From positions 1-64,000 of the forward strand of contig NZ_AXWT01000016.1 of the NCBI RefSeq assembly GCF_000482805.1: a stretch of 64,000 bases of DNA. The letters are read 5' to 3'. Under the pieces are notes generated by a model, which worked only from the letters and a program-made list of their open reading frames with translations, made no database searches and was not told the origin of the DNA. The position numbers and the translations under genes were made by a program. Source of the DNA: Deinococcus murrayi DSM 11303. GTDB lineage: Bacteria > Deinococcota > Deinococci > Deinococcales > Deinococcaceae. This document shows positions 52,472 to 64,000 of this stretch, piece after piece (position 1 is the first letter of the stretch; every line of letters starts with the position of its first letter).

Positions 52472-53653
52472 TTACCTGCGCCGCCCGCCCGTCCAGCCCA
52501 GCACCCGCAGCACCACGACGGCGGGCACGGCCAGCAGCGCGGTCACGGCGTTCCACAGCGTGCCGCGCACGGTGGGCAGCATCCGGCCTTCCTCGCGGGT
52601 GGGCACCTGCGGCAGCACGCGGGGCAGCTCGGCGCGGCGCTCCTGCACGCCCTGCACCAGCCGCGCCCAGCGCCCCGGAATGGGCTTGCCCTGCTCGGCG
52701 GCGCGGCGCAGGCCCTCCAGTTCCTGCTCGGAGGGGGTGGGGTCTAAGGCCGCGCCCTTGCTCACGAGTTCCTCTTTCTTCGTGACGCTGACGGCTCCGC
52801 CCGCGCCGGAGCCGTACTTTTGCGAGTACACCCACGTTACTTCCGCCCCGAAGAAGAAAATCATCGCGGAGTAGTACACCCACAGCAGCAGCAGCACGAG
52901 CGCCCCGGCGACCCCAAACGCGCTCCCCGGCGCGAAACGGGCGAGGTACCAGCTGATGGCAAGTTGCCCCAGCCCGAACAGCAGGGCCGTGACCACGCTG
53001 CCCACCCAGACCTCGCGCCACTGGAGCTTGACGTTGGGGAGCACCTTAAAGACTCCCGCAAACACCAGCGTCAGCACGCCCACCGCGACCGCCAGGGTCA
53101 CCAGCCGCACGAAAAAGGCCCCCAGGCCAATCAGGTCGCCCAGGTCCCGCGCTATCGCCGAGAGGTAGGTATTCCCGATCAAAAAGGCGATGATGACCAC
53201 CCCAAAGCCCAGAATCAGCAAAAAGGCCTTGAGCCGCGCTTTGACGATGTTGACGATGCCGCCCAGCGGTCCCGGCTCGGCGCCCCACAGGGTATTGAGG
53301 GCGTCTTGCACCTGCACGAACAGGCCCGTCGCACCCATAAACAGGGTGACAAAACCGATAATGCTGGCAATCAGGCTGCTTTGCTGAAGCTGAGAGTCTG
53401 ATGGCAGCAGCCCCTGTACAAACTCCACCGCACTCTCGTTGATGTTCTCGGCCAGAAATGCAAAGAGCCTTTCTTGCACGTCCACGTTGGCGAGCAGGCC
53501 GCTGGCGACCGCCAGGGCAAAAAACAGCAGGGGCGCAATGGCAAAGATGGAGTAATACGCGACCGCCGCCGCCAGCCGGGGGGCTTTGTCCTGCCCGAAG
53601 GCCAGGGCCGCTTCCCGGACCAGCGTGAAGAGGTCAGTCAGGTTGAGCTTCAT
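52472..53653 (-). CDS. YihY/BrkB-family membrane protein
   Basis: The 393-residue inner-membrane protein has the six-span YihY core: [74 protein letters not shown], and [26 protein letters not shown]. The C-terminal 110 residues are hydrophilic and charged with a proline-rich stretch, then a short hydrophobic segment ([18 protein letters not shown]). The family, once misnamed ribonuclease BN, has no settled function. The ATG at 53653 is chosen because the preceding residues are not conserved. Confidence 0.87.
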   Translation of the reverse strand: MKLNLTDLFTLVREAALAFGQDKAPRLAAAVAYYSIFAIAPLLFFALAVASGLLANVDVQERLFAFLAENINESAVEFVQGLLPSDSQLQQSSLIASIIGFVTLFMGATGLFVQVQDALNTLWGAEPGPLGGIVNIVKARLKAFLLILGFGVVIIAFLIGNTYLSAIARDLGDLIGLGAFFVRLVTLAVAVGVLTLVFAGVFKVLPNVKLQWREVWVGSVVTALLFGLGQLAISWYLARFAPGSAFGVAGALVLLLLWVYYSAMIFFFGAEVTWVYSQKYGSGAGGAVSVTKKEELVSKGAALDPTPSEQELEGLRRAAEQGKPIPGRWARLVQGVQERRAELPRVLPQVPTREEGRMLPTVRGTLWNAVTALLAVPAVVVLRVLGWTGGRRR

Positions 53654-53754
53654 GGGAGGCAGTGTAGCGGGGGGGCCTGAGCTTGCCGGACCCCGTACCG
53701 GGGCGGGTTTCTTCACGCTCAGCTTGCCTCGCCGCTCTCTGCTAGCCTCGCCCC

Positions 53755-54180
53755 ATGCGCCCCATTCCGCCCGGCTTCACCCAGACCCTGACGGTGTTGG
53801 TCACCGACGACATGACCGTGCAGTTCGCCGAACTCGGCGCGGTGCACCCCGTCTATGCGACCTATTGGCTCGCCCGGCACTTCGAGGAAGCGGGACGCAA
53901 GATTATCCTGCCCTTTCTCGAAGACGGCGAGGGCGGCATTGGCACCGAGGTGCAGGTCACCCACACTGCCTCGGCCTTGCCCGGTATGACCGTCACCGTG
54001 ACGGCGACCTTTCAGCGCATGGAAGGCCGCCGGATTATCTGCGACCTCCGCGCCGTCTCCGAGTTGGGCGACGAGATCGGGCACGGCACGACGACCCAGA
54101 TGGTGCTGCCCCAGGCCAAGATTGACGCCAACTTCGCGGCCCTGCGCGACCGCTGGCAGGCCCACCGAGAACAGGCGTAA
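53755..54180 (+). CDS. Thioesterase, fluoroacetyl-CoA thioesterase (FlK)-like
   Basis: The 141-residue hotdog-fold protein has the FlK-like pattern: [37 protein letters not shown] in the first half and [14 protein letters not shown] near the end, where the HGTT motif supplies the catalytic region. FlK homologues act on short acyl-CoA esters; in most bacteria the substrate is unknown. The gene is monocistronic and converges with lon. Confidence 0.82.
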   Translation: MRPIPPGFTQTLTVLVTDDMTVQFAELGAVHPVYATYWLARHFEEAGRKIILPFLEDGEGGIGTEVQVTHTASALPGMTVTVTATFQRMEGRRIICDLRAVSELGDEIGHGTTTQMVLPQAKIDANFAALRDRWQAHREQA

Positions 54181-54192
54181 ACGAGGAACGGC

Positions 54193-54223
54193 AAAAAAAC
54201 ACCCCCGCCGGGGCAGGGGAGTG
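54193..54223 (-). terminator. Terminator of the clpP-clpX-lon cluster
   Basis: On the minus strand CACTCCCC and GGGGGTG arms form a hairpin followed by seven Ts (54193-54199). It lies 39 bases after the lon stop and may also slow transcription from the thioesterase side. Confidence 0.85.
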
Positions 54224-54262
54224 GGCCGTCTGCTGGCGGCTGTTCGCTGAAGGAGGCTTCCC

Positions 54263-56710
<2,448 letters not shown>

Positions 56711-56750
56711 GCTTGCTCCTTATCACCGGCCCCAGGGCCGGAATGAGATG

Positions 56751-56756
56751 AGTCTA
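56751..56756 (-). promoter_or_regulatory. Candidate lon -10 element TAGACT
   Basis: On the minus strand GCATTAGACTCATC lies about 41 bases before the lon ATG. The same TAGACTCA string occurs in the ftsH promoter/HAIR, so this copy may be a degenerate half-site as well as a -10 box. Confidence 0.45.
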
Positions 56757-56841
56757 ATGCGGGAGCCAAGAAAGACACCCGCCCACGATGTCCCGAAAGT
56801 CTAGGGACTGGGGCGGGGAAGGGCTGTAATCTCTGTTGCGT

Positions 56842-58658
<1,817 letters not shown>

Positions 58659-58665
58659 GGCGGGC

Positions 58666-58671
58666 ATTATC
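58666..58671 (-). promoter_or_regulatory. -10 element GATAAT of clpP-clpX
   Basis: GATAAT on the minus strand ends seven bases before the clpP ATG. A GCACG-TT-CGTGC inverted repeat lies about 25 bases further upstream and might be a regulatory site. Confidence 0.6.
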
Positions 58672-58777
58672 GCACGGGTCTGCGGCACGAACGTGCGCAA
58701 GGCTGCGCTGGGGGGTTGTGTCCCCTCACCCCGCCCCCCACGTCCCGCGTTTCTCGCCTGGAGAATCTGGGAAAGCG

Positions 58778-58804
58778 AAAAAACCCTCTCCTGTGGGAAG
58801 AGGG
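58778..58804 (-). terminator. Terminator of the RNase J gene
   Basis: On the minus strand CCCTCT/AGAGGG arms form a hairpin followed by TTTTTTCG, 30 bases past the stop. Confidence 0.85.
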
Positions 58805-58834
58805 CAGCTCGCGGGGCATCTTTCGTCACCTGCT

Positions 58835-60514
<1,680 letters not shown>

Positions 60515-60948
60515 GGGGTCTCCGAGAAGGGGGCGTGCAGTTCTGGGCGGGAGAGCGCCGTACCGCACGGGGGGAGGGGCAAAGAGCCAGGCCCAAAGCG
60601 GCGCGGGGCGTGGCCCGAAGGAAAAGGCGGATTGTGGCGGCCCGGTTCCTTGGCGGACAAGCAGGGCGCAGTCCACGCAGCCTAGCACGCTCTGGCCGGG
60701 GCCAAGAGACCCGGTGCAGATGGCAACCCCATTCCTGAACTCGGCTGAAAGTGTTTCTTGGCAGAGCAGAGCGATTTTTTCGTCAAATCCAGAGGGCAAC
60801 TTCAAAAGGGTGACGGCCAGCCGCTCCCGAAGAGTCTGCTTGGCAAGAAGGAGGTCCCCCCGCTTCCGCTGGAGCGGAAAGCCCGCCGAAAAGGGGTTCT
60901 CCTCACGGTCGGGCGTGAAGTGCCCATGAAGGCGAGTATCATCGGGGC
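60515..60948. other. 434-bp divergent intergenic region
   Basis: No supported gene. It separates the divergent RNase J and response-regulator genes and should hold both promoters. On the minus strand a TTGACG -35-like box lies near 60,780 without a clear -10. The stretch nearest the regulator gene reads GGCGAGTATCATCGGGGC, where TATCAT ends six bases before the GTG and may be a leaderless -10. Short open frames here look like composition artefacts. Confidence 0.5.
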
Positions 60949-61614
60949 GTGAGCGCCCAACGGATTCTTGTCATCGAGGACGACCTCGATATCGCCAATG
61001 TGCTGCGCATGGACCTCGGAGACGCGGGGTACGCCGTCGAGCACGCCGACTCTGCGATGAACGGCCTGATTCGGGCACGCGAGGATCATCCGGACCTGAT
61101 TTTGCTGGACCTCGGCCTCCCCGACTTTGACGGCGGCGACGTCGTGCAGCGGCTGCGCAAGAACAGCGCCGTGCCCATCATCGTCCTGACGGCCCGCGAC
61201 ACCGTCGAAGAAAAGGTCCGGCTGCTGGGGCTGGGGGCCGACGACTACCTCATCAAGCCCTTTCACCCCGACGAGCTGATTGCCCGCGTCAAGGTGCAGT
61301 TGCGCCAGCGCGTGAGCGAAAGCCTCACCATGGGTGACCTCACCCTCGACCCCCAAAAGCGGCTGGTGACCTACAAGGGCGAAGAGCTGCGGCTTTCGCC
61401 CAAGGAGTTCGACATCCTCGCGCTGCTCATCCGGCAGCCGGGGCGGGTGTACTCGCGCCAGGAGATTGGCCAGGAAATCTGGCAGGGCCGCCTCCCCGAG
61501 GGCAGCAACGTCGTCGACGTGCACATGGCCAACCTGCGGGCCAAGCTGCGCGACCTCGATGGCTACGGCCTGCTGCGCACCGTGCGCGGCGTCGGGTATG
61601 CCCTGCGCGGATGA
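60949..61614 (+). CDS. OmpR-family response regulator (DrRRA-like)
   Basis: The 221-residue regulator has the receiver acidic pair in ILVIEDDLDI, the phosphoacceptor Asp54 in LILLDLGLPDFDG, the Thr/Lys pair (IIVLTARD; DDYLIKPF), and an OmpR winged helix (LSPKEFDILALLIRQPGRVYSR, NVVDVHMANLRAKL). In D. radiodurans the RNase J gene is, as I recall, next to the radioresistance regulator DrRRA, also of this type; the same neighbours here make orthology likely but unproven. It is followed at 14 bases by a histidine kinase. The start is GTG. Confidence 0.93.
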   Translation: MSAQRILVIEDDLDIANVLRMDLGDAGYAVEHADSAMNGLIRAREDHPDLILLDLGLPDFDGGDVVQRLRKNSAVPIIVLTARDTVEEKVRLLGLGADDYLIKPFHPDELIARVKVQLRQRVSESLTMGDLTLDPQKRLVTYKGEELRLSPKEFDILALLIRQPGRVYSRQEIGQEIWQGRLPEGSNVVDVHMANLRAKLRDLDGYGLLRTVRGVGYALRG

Positions 61615-61627
61615 GCTGGCAACCCGC

Positions 61628-63891
<2,264 letters not shown>

Positions 63892-63895
<4 letters not shown>

Positions 63896-64000
63896 CCCCC
63901 GCTCGGCCCGACCGCATTGAGATTTTGCTCGTTGAAGACAGCGAGCCAGATGTCTTGCTGACCCAGGAAGCCTTTGAGGGAGCGCGGGTGCCCAACCGCG
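63892..64000 (+). CDS. Response regulator, Rcp1-like (cut by window end)
   Basis: The first 36 codons read MTPARPDRIEILLVEDSEPD then VLLTQEAFEG, the beta1-alpha1 part of a single-domain receiver of the type found beside phytochrome-like kinases (Rcp1 style, with DSEPD). The GTG overlaps the kinase stop by four bases (GTGA), so it is translationally coupled. The phosphoacceptor lies beyond the window. Confidence 0.85.

Noticed and set aside
56800..56835. GTCCC/GGGAC inverted repeat after clpX as a terminator
   Set aside because: The arms are short and there is no T-run; the strong terminator comes only after lon, so clpX and lon may be partly cotranscribed.

Overview
The window looks like a chromosomal or large-replicon segment of a Deinococcus species. 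It is about 65-70% G+C with strongly G/C-ending codons. Many genes sit directly behind a -10-like hexamer with almost no leader (TATAGC, TACACT, GATAAT a few bases before the start codon). Several gene architectures are ones I associate with Deinococcus: a glutaminyl-tRNA synthetase with a C-terminal YqeY/GatB-like domain, RNase J beside an OmpR-type regulator and a PAS histidine kinase, and HspR-type operators (HAIR) on protease genes. No rRNA, CRISPR array, prophage or replication origin is visible; one tRNA gene is present.

Layout. 1-7.3 kb: a galactoside catabolic operon with a damaged front end. An IS982-like transposase remnant abuts the surviving C-terminal half of a MalF-type sugar permease; then come a MalG-type permease, a GH42 beta-galactosidase, a GH36 alpha-galactosidase, galT and galK, nearly all overlapping. 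7.3-13.4 kb: an APC-type transporter, a 500-bp spacer with a strong G-quadruplex motif, a subtilisin-like lipoprotein and a TPR/HD-GYP protein whose TPR part is strikingly A+T-rich. 13.4-22 kb (mostly minus strand): a frameshifted GAF-GGDEF gene, glycerate 2-kinase, catalase, hutH and a hutI truncated by an ISAs1-like insertion sequence, then an acetyltransferase. 22-34 kb: glnS, a polar amino-acid binding protein, a TPR protein, ftsH under a HAIR operator, pyrimidine phosphorylase, a LapA-like protein, accD-accA, a small palindromic repeat element and a flavin amine oxidase.

34-39.5 kb: an SMR exporter preceded by a very well conserved guanidine-III riboswitch, then a complete branched-chain amino acid ABC operon (livJ-H-M-G-F on the minus strand) with a hairpin after the binding-protein gene. 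39.6-46 kb: a hotdog thioesterase, a phosphatase that appears to start with CTG, a DinB/YfiT protein, a PadR regulator followed by five tandem paralogous small membrane proteins, a hypothetical protein and a CAP-domain lipoprotein. 46-54 kb: an enoyl-CoA hydratase-like protein, mdh, prolyl oligopeptidase, tRNA-Leu(CAG), a glycosyltransferase, hisA, a YihY/BrkB membrane protein and an FlK-like thioesterase. 54-64 kb: the clpP-clpX-lon protease cluster (minus strand) with a perfect HAIR inside the end of clpX, RNase J, then an OmpR-type regulator, a multi-PAS histidine kinase and a second response regulator cut by the window edge.

The most interesting items are the guanidine-III riboswitch/SMR pair, the two HAIR operators linking ftsH and clpX/lon, the PadR plus five-paralogue membrane cassette, the probable CTG start, the A+T-rich insert in the HD-GYP protein, and three independent gene-damage events (sugar permease, hutI, GAF-GGDEF).
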